Origin: an uncultured Bacteroidia bacterium
GTDB taxonomy: Bacteria; Bacteroidota; Bacteroidia; Bacteroidales; ML635J-15
Length of the DNA stretch: 64,000 nucleotides
Direction of reading: 5' to 3'
NCBI GenBank assembly: GCA_902800045.1
Contig: CADCCZ010000002.1
Coordinates: 124,001 to 188,000 of the forward strand
The translations under genes were made by a program, and so were the position numbers. Numbering within the stretch: position 1 is the first letter of the stretch; every line of letters starts with the position of its first letter. The notes below the pieces were generated by a model. It worked only from the letters and a program-made list of their open reading frames with translations. It ran no database searches and was not told the origin of the DNA. Shown piece after piece: positions 16,689 to 24,032 of the stretch.

Positions 16689-17354
16689 CTAATATGTCCA
16701 CGAATATAAAATTGTATCGCCCTGCTCGCAGATATATTTCTTGCTTCTGTATGTTGATTCGCCCTTGCGAATTAGGTAGCGGTTTATTGTTATTTCGTCA
16801 CCAGCAACAATGTTGCAAGTAAATTCCTCATTCACATCAAGACCTTCGAACGAATAATAGTCGGAAGAACAGCATTCGGAGCACAATGGATTTATTCCCT
16901 GTACAATTATTCTGGCCACATCGTTCTCGTCGCCGATATGCACACCGTAAGCATTGCGCAACTTGAAATGAATGTATCCCGCCTTTGGTATCGACACGTT
17001 CTTTTCGTATTCCGAAGCGGTCTCCTCCGGCATAAAATCGACAATATTCTGATGGTAGCCGTCCTTTTCAACCCTTAGGCTAAATTGACCAGCTGCAATA
17101 GGCTCAAATTCAAGGACAAAATCGCCATTACTATCGGTTACTGTCGACATGTATTTCTCGAAAGTTCCAGAAAAATTACCGGAAGAGATCCTAGTAAGAT
17201 ATAAATCTACAGTTACATTTCCGACGGGTTCACCAGTCGACATGTCGGTAACTTTGCCGTATATCTTGTTTTGCTCCTTTTTACACGAATTCATTGTAGC
17301 CACAAATAGCATGAAAATCAAAGCAATGAAAAAAATATTTTTTATTCCGTTCAT
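16689..17354 (-). CDS. Carboxypeptidase-regulatory-like lipoprotein
   Basis: 221 aa. The signal (MNGIKNIFFIALIFMLFVA then TMNSC) has a lipobox-like end with Cys24. Residues from about 31 read KIYGKVTDMSTGEPVGNVTVDLY and then DSNGDFVLEFEPIAAGQFSLRVEKDGY, the classic pattern of a carboxypeptidase D regulatory-like beta-sandwich. The C-terminal half contains a local CSECCSSDYYSF Cys cluster and is not recognised. It resembles many Bacteroidetes surface or periplasmic lipoproteins of unknown role. It is divergent from pepD, and its -7 box at 17395-17402 lies immediately beside the pepD promoter. Confidence 0.72.
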   Translation of the reverse strand: MNGIKNIFFIALIFMLFVATMNSCKKEQNKIYGKVTDMSTGEPVGNVTVDLYLTRISSGNFSGTFEKYMSTVTDSNGDFVLEFEPIAAGQFSLRVEKDGYHQNIVDFMPEETASEYEKNVSIPKAGYIHFKLRNAYGVHIGDENDVARIIVQGINPLCSECCSSDYYSFEGLDVNEEFTCNIVAGDEITINRYLIRKGESTYRSKKYICEQGDTILYSWTY

Positions 17355-17357
17355 TTT

Positions 17358-17389
17358 TTTGGTTGTTCGTTCGATAAGTATTAATTTCG
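17358..17389 (+). promoter_or_regulatory. Promoter for pepD
   Basis: TTTG at 17358-17361, a 20-base spacer and TAATTTCG (7 of 8 to TAnnTTTG) at 17382-17389, 30 bases before the pepD ATG. Confidence 0.5.
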
Positions 17390-17394
17390 TTGGT

Positions 17395-17402
17395 CAAAAA
17401 TA
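17395..17402 (-). promoter_or_regulatory. Minus-strand -7 box for the 17354 lipoprotein
   Basis: On the minus strand TATTTTTG is an exact TAnnTTTG box 40 bases upstream of the ATG at 17354. It lies just downstream of the opposing pepD promoter, making a compact divergent promoter pair. Confidence 0.45.
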
Positions 17403-17419
17403 ATAAAAGTTTTTTTACT

Positions 17420-18877
17420 ATGGAAGTTTTAAGTAATCTTGAGCCTAAAAAAGTTTGGCAGTATTTTGAACAGATAACAAAAGTTCCACGTCCCTCGAAG
17501 AAAGAGGAGAAAATGGTGGAATTCCTGATGAAGTTTGCAAAGGACAACAACCTCGAAGCACGCCGCGACAAGGTTGGTAACGTTGTAATCCGCAAGTCGG
17601 CAACCAAGGGCATGGAAAACCGCAAAACTGTGGTTTTGCAGTCGCACATGGATATGGTTTGCGAAAAGAATCGCGATGTAAAGATTGATTTCGACAACGA
17701 AGGCATCACCCCGTACATCGATGGCGAATGGGTAAAGGCAAAAGGCACAACACTTGGTGCCGACGACGGCATTGGCTGCGCAGCCGAAATGGCAATCCTT
17801 ACCGACGACAGCGTTGAACACGGACCAATAGAATGCCTTTTCACCATCGACGAGGAAACCGGTCTTACAGGCGCATTTGCACTTGAAGCTGGATTTTTCG
17901 ATGGCGAAATTCTTCTCAACCTTGACTCTGAGGACGAAGGCGAAATGTTCATAGGTTGCGCCGGCGGTATCGACACTGTTGCCGACTTTGCATACAAGAA
18001 AGAAGCCGTTCCCGAGCATCATGTTGCTTACAAGTTCATTATCAACGGCTTGGCTGGCGGACACAGCGGTGACGAAATCAACAAGGGACTTGGCAACTCC
18101 AACAAGATAGCCAACCGTTTCTTGCAGAAAATCACAAGCAAGTACTTTGCACGCCTTGCACATTTCGACGGAGGCAACAAGCGCAACGCCATTCCGCGTG
18201 AGGCAGAATTTGTTTTCACCGTTAAGGCCGACTTTGCCGAGGATGTAAGGAAGGAATTTGCAAAGTTCAAGGAAGACATTATCAAGGAAATAAAGATAAC
18301 CGAGCCTAACATCAATATGGAGCTTCACGAAGAGGCTATGCCGGCATTCGTAATCGACGAGGAAACTCAGCGCAGACTTGTGATGGCGGTTTCGGCTTGT
18401 CCTCACGGAGTACACGCTTGGAGCCCAGCAATAAAGGGCTTGGTCGAGACATCAACCAACCTTGCATCGGTAAAGTTCTACGACGACAAGATTCAGGTTA
18501 CGACCAGCCAGCGCAGTTCGCTCGAATCGGGCAAGGAAGACATCAACACTATGGTTCGCAATGTGTTCCTGCTTGCAGGTGCAAAGGTTGAATCGGGCGA
18601 CGGCTATCCCGGATGGGCACCGAATACCGATTCGGAAATCCTGAAGATTGTTGTTGCATCTTACGAAAGGTTGTTCGGCAAGACTCCTGTTGTTCGTGCA
18701 ATCCACGCAGGACTTGAATGCGGTCTGTTCCTCGAGAAGTACCCGAACCTCGATATGGTTTCGTTCGGTCCGACACTTCGTGGCGTTCACTCGCCCGACG
18801 AGAAGGTCGAAATCAAGACCGTGGACATGTGGTACAGACATCTGCTTGATGTACTGAAGAATATTCCGACGAAATAG
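17420..18877 (+). CDS. pepD: Aminoacyl-histidine dipeptidase PepD
   Basis: 485 aa from the ATG at 17420 (MEVLSNLEPKKVWQYFEQI), the usual start of this family; ten upstream in-frame codons lie over the promoter region. PepD is a cytosolic M20-family metallodipeptidase with broad specificity including carnosine-type dipeptides. The di-metal site is visible: QSHMDMVCEKN (His and Asp), LGADDGIGCAAEMA, DEETGLTGA with the catalytic Glu pair, NLDSEDEGEMFIGCAGG, and a late His in FGPTLRGVHSPDEKV. The dimerisation lid lies between. Length and motif order are normal. A strong terminator follows the stop codon, so the gene is monocistronic. Confidence 0.95.
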   Translation: MEVLSNLEPKKVWQYFEQITKVPRPSKKEEKMVEFLMKFAKDNNLEARRDKVGNVVIRKSATKGMENRKTVVLQSHMDMVCEKNRDVKIDFDNEGITPYIDGEWVKAKGTTLGADDGIGCAAEMAILTDDSVEHGPIECLFTIDEETGLTGAFALEAGFFDGEILLNLDSEDEGEMFIGCAGGIDTVADFAYKKEAVPEHHVAYKFIINGLAGGHSGDEINKGLGNSNKIANRFLQKITSKYFARLAHFDGGNKRNAIPREAEFVFTVKADFAEDVRKEFAKFKEDIIKEIKITEPNINMELHEEAMPAFVIDEETQRRLVMAVSACPHGVHAWSPAIKGLVETSTNLASVKFYDDKIQVTTSQRSSLESGKEDINTMVRNVFLLAGAKVESGDGYPGWAPNTDSEILKIVVASYERLFGKTPVVRAIHAGLECGLFLEKYPNLDMVSFGPTLRGVHSPDEKVEIKTVDMWYRHLLDVLKNIPTK

Positions 18878-18890
18878 GGAAAAAACATAC

Positions 18891-18919
18891 TGGAAGGCGA
18901 GAAATCGTCTTCCATTTTT
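18891..18919 (+). terminator. Intrinsic terminator of pepD
   Basis: 10-bp stem (18891-18900 with 18905-18914, one G.T pair), a GAAA tetraloop at 18901-18904, and a T tract at 18915-18919. Confidence 0.85.
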
Positions 18920-19128
18920 GAATATAACATACTGAATCTGACGGATTTGTCATTCGCCTAGAAAACGACCAAATTTTAAGCAAACGAAGCAAGTCCGCAA
19001 TGTTCACGTCATTTGGCGTGAGCCGTTTGCGTTTATTGTTTGCAAAGCTTTGGTCGGCTATCTAGGCGGTAATCGCAGAAAAAACGGTTCATCGCCTTTT
19101 TTTATTGCCAGATTTGCAAAGCGACAGG

Positions 19129-19362
19129 ATGACGGAACAACTTCACATAGGGAAACTAATAAAGGCCAAGCTCGACGAGCAAGGTCGTAAGGCATCATGG
19201 CTGGCTAAGCAGGTGAATTGTACAAGATTCAATATGTATAAGATATTCCAGCGAGAGTGGATTGACACAAAACTGCTGCTTGAAATCTCAAAGGCGTTGG
19301 ACTTCAATTTCTTTGAGTGCTATGCTAGGCATTTTGAGGAGAGAAAATTTGAATCTAATTAA
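19129..19362 (+). CDS. Small XRE-type helix-turn-helix protein
   Basis: 77 aa from the ATG at 19129; a longer frame from 19105 adds eight unremarkable residues. The protein is nearly all a Cro/CI-like HTH domain: LIKAKLDEQGRKASWLAKQV (helices 1-2) followed by NCTRFNMYKIFQREWIDTK (turn and recognition helix) and LLLEISKALDFNFFECYARHF. It has no second domain, so it may be a repressor or accessory regulator. It precedes the AT-rich cassette but is separated from it by about 310 bases of hairpin repeats, so direct control of that cassette is only a guess. Confidence 0.75.
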   Translation: MTEQLHIGKLIKAKLDEQGRKASWLAKQVNCTRFNMYKIFQREWIDTKLLLEISKALDFNFFECYARHFEERKFESN

Positions 19363-19401
19363 AGGTATATTTTAGAAATACAATTTTCTAAACCTAAGTG
19401 A

Positions 19402-19552
19402 AACCCCTATGGGGTTGTTCCGTTATTTGTTGTTTTTTATTGATATGCAACCTCTAACGAGGTAGCGACACTGCTTTTTAGTATGTAACTTTGCCCGTAG
19501 GGCATACATATTAATAAACCTAACAGAAACCATACCCTTACCCCATCGGGGT
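19402..19552. repeat. Array of four short-loop hairpins
   Basis: The 312-base gap 19363-19674 holds four palindromes with unrelated arms and 3-4 base loops: 19402-19416 (6-bp arms, loop TAT), 19450-19463 (5 bp, loop TAAC), 19492-19504 (5 bp, loop GTA) and 19540-19552 (5 bp, loop ATC). Arms are complementary in every case. No gene is visible in the gap; 19553-19674 shows no further structure apart from A/T-rich sequence before the next ATG. Confidence 0.65.
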
Positions 19553-19674
19553 TTCATAGGAATTGCAACATGTGTAAAAATATTCCACAGATTGTGTAAT
19601 TATATTATCCTTTGTTGTTACATAGGGACTATGCCTTGTGAGTAATTTTGTAGTCAGATTTTGAAGATTTAACT

Positions 19675-19980
19675 ATGATTTTTGAATTAGACGATAAAAT
19701 TCCATTCTCAAAAAGACATAAGGATGAAACAATAAGGCAGATTCTAAGGTATGATTCTGGATACATAAAGGATTTGATAATGAAAAACGACGAATTTGCT
19801 TTGTCCGAAGAAAGTTTTTCAGAAGCGTGTCGCTTGACTAAAGGGATGTATGATAATTGGGAGAAACCTGCAGGAAAAACTAATACACTTGATTCATTAA
19901 AAAGGTATGCATCTCCATATCCTTTTGATTTAAATAATGAAATGGTTATTGCTGAAAATAATAGAAAAATCGGATTGTAA
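19675..19980 (+). CDS. Small protein with ExoX-C-like segment
   Basis: 101 aa, no signal peptide or membrane segment. The N-terminal half, KIPFSKRHKDETIRQILRYD then SGYIKDLI, resembles the small domain found at the C terminus of exonuclease X-like proteins (pattern PFGKYKGKTLEEI..DPGYLxWL). Here the domain stands alone, with a different C-terminal half (SLKRYASPYPFDLNNE) that is not recognised. It is the first gene of a tight six-gene run with 6-base spacing to the next. Codons are strongly A/T-ended compared with pepD. The ExoX-C resemblance is from memory of the pattern and is moderate. Confidence 0.6.
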   Translation: MIFELDDKIPFSKRHKDETIRQILRYDSGYIKDLIMKNDEFALSEESFSEACRLTKGMYDNWEKPAGKTNTLDSLKRYASPYPFDLNNEMVIAENNRKIGL

Positions 19981-19986
19981 ATTATT

Positions 19987-20430
19987 ATGGGACTTTTTGA
20001 CATTTTTAAATCTAACAGCACATCAGAATTGGGAATACAAACATTTGTGTTTCATTCAACAAGACATCAGCGTTATGAAAATGGAATTCCTGTAATGGGA
20101 TTGCAAGTTTGTGGCAGAACACTACAATTAGAAAAAAATGTAAATGGTTGTTCAGGTTATCAACTACGGAATGGATACGGCTATATTGTCAGAGGTCATA
20201 ATGATGATACGGGAAGAGAACAATTTGCTCCCAAACCAATGGAAGTTGTAAAACAATCAAAGGATTATGCCTTGTTGCGTGGATATATGACACAAGCAAT
20301 GGGACCATTGGGTTGGATTGATTTTGATTTGTCCGATTATGGTTTTGAAGTGTTTTACAAAAACGGACAAGTAGAAAAATGTGTGTTTCACATGTATGAC
20401 AGAAATGTAAGAATAGAATATTTAAAATAA
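19987..20430 (+). CDS. Hypothetical protein with shared MGLFDIFKS N terminus
   Basis: 147 aa, soluble, unrecognised. It begins MGLFDIFKSN, a short amphipathic peptide that is nearly identical to the start of the next protein (MGFFDIFKSK), both at protein and DNA level, although the remainders are unrelated. The body is beta-rich with several aromatic and Gly residues (GCSGYQLRNGYGYIVRGHND, LRGYMTQAMGPLGWIDFDLSDYGFEVFYKNG). Six bases separate it from each neighbour, so it is part of one operon. Confidence 0.6.
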   Translation: MGLFDIFKSNSTSELGIQTFVFHSTRHQRYENGIPVMGLQVCGRTLQLEKNVNGCSGYQLRNGYGYIVRGHNDDTGREQFAPKPMEVVKQSKDYALLRGYMTQAMGPLGWIDFDLSDYGFEVFYKNGQVEKCVFHMYDRNVRIEYLK

Positions 20431-20436
20431 ATAATT

Positions 20437-20826
20437 ATGGGATTTTTTGACATTTTTAAATCGAAAAAAGACAAAGAGAAACTTAGTCATCTTAGGAACT
20501 TGTTAGCTGTAGCGGTAGCAGATGGTATTGTGCAAAATTCAGAACTAGGAGCAATTGCTGCTATAATGTCACGAGAAGGGATGAATCCTGATGAACTTGA
20601 ACGCTGTATGAAGAACCCAGACAAAATTGATTTTGTAGTTCCTGAATCAGATAATGACAAGATTCGCTATTTGAAAGATATGGTCGCATTAATGATGATT
20701 GATGGCGATATTGATGATAATGAGCTGAAAGTATGCAAATTAACAGCGAAATCGTATGGATTTCGTACAGAGGTTATTGATGCTATGATTCGAGATATTA
20801 TTATTGAAATTACAAATAAACAGTAG
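20437..20826 (+). CDS. TerB-like protein
   Basis: 129 aa. After the MGFFDIFKSKKDKEK leader, the sequence is all-helical and shows two TerB-like acidic turns: LLAVAVADGIVQNSELGAI near residues 22-40 and ALMMIDGDIDDNELKVCK near residues 85-102. In the TerB/DjlA-N-like family these ADG/DGxxxxxE turns are metal-binding. The family occurs in tellurite-resistance and stress or phage-associated operons, but no terC, terD or terZ gene is present here. The gap to the next gene is 3 bases. The role is unknown; the DGD motif makes a metal- or membrane-linked sensor plausible but this is inference. Confidence 0.72.
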   Translation: MGFFDIFKSKKDKEKLSHLRNLLAVAVADGIVQNSELGAIAAIMSREGMNPDELERCMKNPDKIDFVVPESDNDKIRYLKDMVALMMIDGDIDDNELKVCKLTAKSYGFRTEVIDAMIRDIIIEITNKQ

Positions 20827-20829
20827 GTT

Positions 20830-21423
20830 ATGTATAATGAAAAAATTGACAACTGGGCTTTTTCGGCATCCCTGATGGAGAAAGAGGGAGATAATCAAAC
20901 TGCTATCGTCTGCCTAGCTAATTTATTTAATGCCATTCAAGATAGTTCAAGTCAACTGCTACATCTAAGAAATTATGAATCAGTTGGAAATGCCTACATG
21001 TTGATGACAAAATACCAGCACTTTATGAATGTTGAAGATGCAAGACGAGTCATTGCAGACAATGCTTTCTATTGCATATCTAAAGCAATAGAGCAAGCAC
21101 CAAGCCAATCTTTGTATATAAAAAGATTGACAATCATCGATACAATGTTCAACGATTTTTTCTATACGGTAGCGAACGCCTTGGATATACCAGACGGGGA
21201 CATATTTGAAGTGCCATTTATACCTTTGAAAATAAAAGCAAATACTCCCCGATTCAATATGGCATATCATGATTTTAAGAAATCAGGTTTGTTTAATAAT
21301 GTCCCTCCTTCTTTATTAAAGCTACATTCGGCTGTAATGGACGGAGATTATGACATTGAAGAAGGTCGTAAATGCATTGATGCTATTGTTTCGTATTTAG
21401 AAAATGTGTATAGGAGATATTAA
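20830..21423 (+). CDS. Hypothetical helical protein of the AT-rich cassette
   Basis: 197 aa, not recognised. No signal peptide or membrane helix. The N-terminal half looks TPR-like (WAFSASLMEKEGDNQTAIVC, then NYESVGNAYMLMTKYQHFMN and AFYCISKAIEQAPSQSLYIK), though no clean TPR consensus repeats. The C-terminal part has PPSLLKLHSAVMDGDYD followed by EEGRKCIDAIVSYLE. It starts 3 bases after the TerB-like gene and is followed after 5 bases by the next gene, so it belongs to the same transcript. Confidence 0.55.
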   Translation: MYNEKIDNWAFSASLMEKEGDNQTAIVCLANLFNAIQDSSSQLLHLRNYESVGNAYMLMTKYQHFMNVEDARRVIADNAFYCISKAIEQAPSQSLYIKRLTIIDTMFNDFFYTVANALDIPDGDIFEVPFIPLKIKANTPRFNMAYHDFKKSGLFNNVPPSLLKLHSAVMDGDYDIEEGRKCIDAIVSYLENVYRRY

Positions 21424-21428
21424 GATTT

Positions 21429-21875
21429 ATGGAATATCCACGGGACGATAATCAAGTATTGTCGTCATCAAATATTGAAGCCAATATTTCAACATTAAAG
21501 CAAATAGTTTCCATCTTTAATGATTCGATTGCTCTTCGTTCTATTGGAAATGAAAGAGCGGAGAAAATGGTAAGCGTAACGAAATCTTATATATGTATCT
21601 TGGTATGGCTTTATGAAAACCAATATTCATACGGAAGTTCTGCAAAATTTATAAATTCCGATATGCAAGCCCATTATGTCCTAAACAAAATAGTGCTTGA
21701 CAATTATAACAATAGGAAAATGGTTTTAAAAGACTTGCCATCAGGTTGGAACTCTGTGTTATCAGTACTAAATATTATGAAAGTCAGCAGTAAGGATGAT
21801 TGTGACAAAATATTAGCAATTCAGTCTGGAATTTCACAATTGACAGATTGCTTTGCATATTTATCTAATTTATAA
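21429..21875 (+). CDS. Hypothetical helical protein of the AT-rich cassette
   Basis: 148 aa, not recognised; predicted largely helical (NIEANISTLKQIVSIFNDSI, YICILVWLYENQ, GWNSVLSVLNIMKVSS). No signal peptide. Codons are A/T-ended as in its neighbours. It lies between two other unrecognised genes with gaps of 5 and 16 bases. Confidence 0.5.
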   Translation: MEYPRDDNQVLSSSNIEANISTLKQIVSIFNDSIALRSIGNERAEKMVSVTKSYICILVWLYENQYSYGSSAKFINSDMQAHYVLNKIVLDNYNNRKMVLKDLPSGWNSVLSVLNIMKVSSKDDCDKILAIQSGISQLTDCFAYLSNL

Positions 21876-21891
21876 ACAAAAAAAGAAGCAA

Positions 21892-22293
21892 ATGGACGAT
21901 TTTAACAACAAATATATTTGTCCTATATACAAGGAAGACAGATATAGTGAGATGGTTCGAACAGCAAACTTTAACCCATTCAAACTGACGGTTAATCCAT
22001 TATTAAACACAGGTTTGCAATTTGGGAATATGATTTCAATTTTTAAGAATGAACTTCGCTCAACAATACCTCTTATGGTAGGAAACGGATATTCTGCTAA
22101 AGAAGCAATCGAAGCATATACCTTTAATATGATTGAAAGCTATTATAACAATGCAGGATATGTTCCTAAGGCAATGTCTGATGCTATTTTTGAGCAAATA
22201 TATGATGCTGCTAAACAAACTATTTATGCAAACCACATCGGGAGCATTGATGATTTCAAATATAAAATGTATTGGACATTTACACATCAATAA
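21892..22293 (+). CDS. Hypothetical protein, last gene of the AT-rich cassette
   Basis: 133 aa from the ATG at 21892; the frame is open further upstream to 21853, but that part overlaps the preceding gene and starts poorly. Not recognised. It contains SIFKNELRSTIPLMVGNGYS then AKEAIEAYTFNMIESYYNNAG, mostly helical and soluble. It ends 76 bases before the stop of convergent hipA. No terminator hairpin is obvious, though the short gap contains GGCGGCAAGTGG-like GC-rich sequence. Confidence 0.5.
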   Translation: MDDFNNKYICPIYKEDRYSEMVRTANFNPFKLTVNPLLNTGLQFGNMISIFKNELRSTIPLMVGNGYSAKEAIEAYTFNMIESYYNNAGYVPKAMSDAIFEQIYDAAKQTIYANHIGSIDDFKYKMYWTFTHQ

Positions 22294-22369
22294 AATAAGA
22301 ACTTCTCGATACAATGGCGGCAAGTGGCTTAAAACCATACTCGCCGCCGCGCTATCGCATAGTTTTTCT

Positions 22370-23473
22370 TTAAAACAATTCAATCCTGCTCATTTTCACT
22401 TCATCCCGAATTAACCCAAGAATTTCACTTGCTTGTTTTCTGTTAAGCCCAACATTTACGGCAAGGTCGATTAAATCATTGTCGGAGGGTTCGGTGCGGT
22501 CGTTGAATGTGGTAGTGTGGTAGCCGTTGAAACCTTCGCTCGGCAGAATATCGTAGGCAGGGGCAAAATGCCAGTCGCCATCCCTATATATAAATGCAAA
22601 GTTCTTCGCGTGGTCGTCCTTGTTGCCTATCAGATAGTTGAACACCATTAGACGATAAATTTTCCACATTTCGTTTATGCTGTGCGTTAGCATTTTGCAA
22701 GCCTGAAATATGTGCTGGTAGTCGATGCTCGGACTTCGGTAGTCGGCACAAACCAATCCAGCCATGCTTATGACATGCAGTTTGCCAGAACTTGTTCTGT
22801 CAAATCTTTTAGTGCCAAAGTATTTGCCCTCGAACAACTTCGTCTCAGGCATTTCGATTCCACATTTGCGGGCAAGCAGAGAGCATTCGTATTCCAGTTT
22901 TCCAATGTCTTGGCTATCGTATTTCGCTGGGAACTTTACCAACCATTCTCCATCGCCATCCTTGACAAAAATTTTAGGTCTTGCCCCACCGGGGGAACCG
23001 CCACGCACATAAAGGGAATCAATGCCTGTACCTCCGTAGTTTTCTGACGAAAGAATCTGCTCTATTTCGGCCGAAATTGCCGAAAAATCCGCTTTGGTGT
23101 TATCTGGCATTTCGCTTTTGTCAGGGACGAACTCAAGAGCTCCACGCCCTGTTGAGCCGACAAGCGAAAGTCTGTCGAGCAAAGTCAGAGAATTTGGATT
23201 TACATTCCGTTTGCGCAGGTATCTGTCAAGTAACAAAAGTCCCCAGCCATCGGGAAGGCAATCGTCAAAGACACCGAATCCGCCATCAAAAGGAGTACGG
23301 CGGGCAATGAAAGTCCCTGATTTCAAAGGCAATTCAAAAGGAGAAACAGAAACACCATCCGCCAAAAACCGCTGGTCGTACTCGAAAGCACAAAGTCCAC
23401 TTGGTTCCAGAGCAATACGGCCAACGAGGCGCTTGTTCCACCAAACTTCAACAACTTTTACCATACTACTCAT
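22370..23473 (-). CDS. hipA: HipA-type serine/threonine kinase toxin
   Basis: 367 aa from the ATG at 23473, which overlaps the end of hipB by 8 bases and follows a GAGAGGAAAG-like purine stretch; the ATG at 23464 is an alternative. HipA kinases phosphorylate a translation target (glutamyl-tRNA synthetase in E. coli) and are held inactive by HipB. Both HipA parts are present: the N-terminal couple domain (VEVWWNKRLVGRIALEP ... LPDGWG) and the kinase fold with the Gly-rich loop GGSPGGARPK near residue 157, catalytic IGNKDDHAKNF near 281 and the DFG-like FAPAYDIL near 303. All key residues look intact. It is shorter than E. coli HipA (440 aa) but complete. Confidence 0.92.
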   Translation of the reverse strand: MSSMVKVVEVWWNKRLVGRIALEPSGLCAFEYDQRFLADGVSVSPFELPLKSGTFIARRTPFDGGFGVFDDCLPDGWGLLLLDRYLRKRNVNPNSLTLLDRLSLVGSTGRGALEFVPDKSEMPDNTKADFSAISAEIEQILSSENYGGTGIDSLYVRGGSPGGARPKIFVKDGDGEWLVKFPAKYDSQDIGKLEYECSLLARKCGIEMPETKLFEGKYFGTKRFDRTSSGKLHVISMAGLVCADYRSPSIDYQHIFQACKMLTHSINEMWKIYRLMVFNYLIGNKDDHAKNFAFIYRDGDWHFAPAYDILPSEGFNGYHTTTFNDRTEPSDNDLIDLAVNVGLNRKQASEILGLIRDEVKMSRIELF

Positions 23474-23792
23474 TTTTCTTTCCTCTCTTTCTTTTTGTTT
23501 TTGAGCCATTTATGATTTCGTCTATGGTTTCGTATTTGCGTTGTGCAAAAAGTTCGTTGAAATCAGCAAGCGCATCCAAAGCAACTGCTATGCGTAGCAA
23601 TGCCGACAAGGAAATTTCACCGGTCTGCTCAAAATGCCTGTAAGTTGGCAACTTTATGTCTGAGCGCAATGCCAATCCGCCCTGCGTAAGATTCAATTCC
23701 AGCCTGCGTTGCTTCACTCGTGCGGCAATATCTTTTGCAACTTCGTGCGGACTTAAACAATTAGGTAATATTATATTATTATTTAATGGCAT
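23466..23792 (-). CDS. hipB: HipB-type XRE antitoxin
   Basis: 108 aa. An XRE helix-turn-helix spans about residues 20-75: IAARVKQRRLELNLTQGGLA, then LRSDIKLPTYRHFEQTGEIS and LSALLRIAVALD. The C-terminal tail is basic (GSKTKRKRGKKNE). It lies directly upstream of hipA with an 8-base overlap, the classical antitoxin-first order. HipB proteins bind operators in their own promoter, and the promoter here contains a matching short palindrome (23824-23835). Confidence 0.88.
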   Translation of the reverse strand: MPLNNNIILPNCLSPHEVAKDIAARVKQRRLELNLTQGGLALRSDIKLPTYRHFEQTGEISLSALLRIAVALDALADFNELFAQRKYETIDEIINGSKTKRKRGKKNE

Positions 23793-23823
23793 AAAATTAT
23801 ATTTACTAATATTATTTTATCAG

Positions 23824-23857
23824 TTACAAAAGTAATGTTTTTTTCATTTGTAGCAAA
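23824..23857 (-). promoter_or_regulatory. hipBA promoter with overlapping palindrome
   Basis: On the minus strand TTTG (23857-23854), a 19-base spacer and TACTTTTG (23834-23827) form an ideal Bacteroidetes promoter. The palindrome TTACAAAAGTAA (23824-23835) overlaps the -7 box and is a candidate HipB operator. The promoter match is direct; the operator role is inference. Confidence 0.65.
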
Positions 23858-23985
23858 ACATACATGATTATTTTCTTTATTTCTGCGAAAATATCCCGTT
23901 CCACTAAACATGAGGCACTTTCTCGCATGCATTTTTTATATCAACAAGAGCCAACTGATAATACAATAAATATTATAAAAATACG

Positions 23986-24016
23986 TTTCAACGAATGTGA
24001 TTTAATGATACTTTTG
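23986..24016 (+). promoter_or_regulatory. Promoter for the TonB-dependent receptor
   Basis: TTTC at 23986-23989, a 19-base spacer and exact TACTTTTG at 24009-24016, 17 bases upstream of the ATG at 24033. The -33 box has one mismatch. Confidence 0.65.
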
Positions 24017-24032
24017 CAAAAAGTTTTTTGAA

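Noticed and set aside
17429..18415. Long open frame (328 codons) on the minus strand across pepD
   Set aside because: It is a shadow of pepD, whose protein is full length with all metal ligands; the antisense translation is Cys/Phe-rich and lacks any recognisable pattern.
18920..19128. Possible small RNA or tRNA downstream of pepD
   Set aside because: No cloverleaf, CCA end or paired promoter-terminator was found; only loosely repetitive TTTGC words.
20437..20826. Tellurite-resistance operon
   Set aside because: Only a TerB-like protein is present; no TerC membrane protein or TerD/Z/E family members are nearby.
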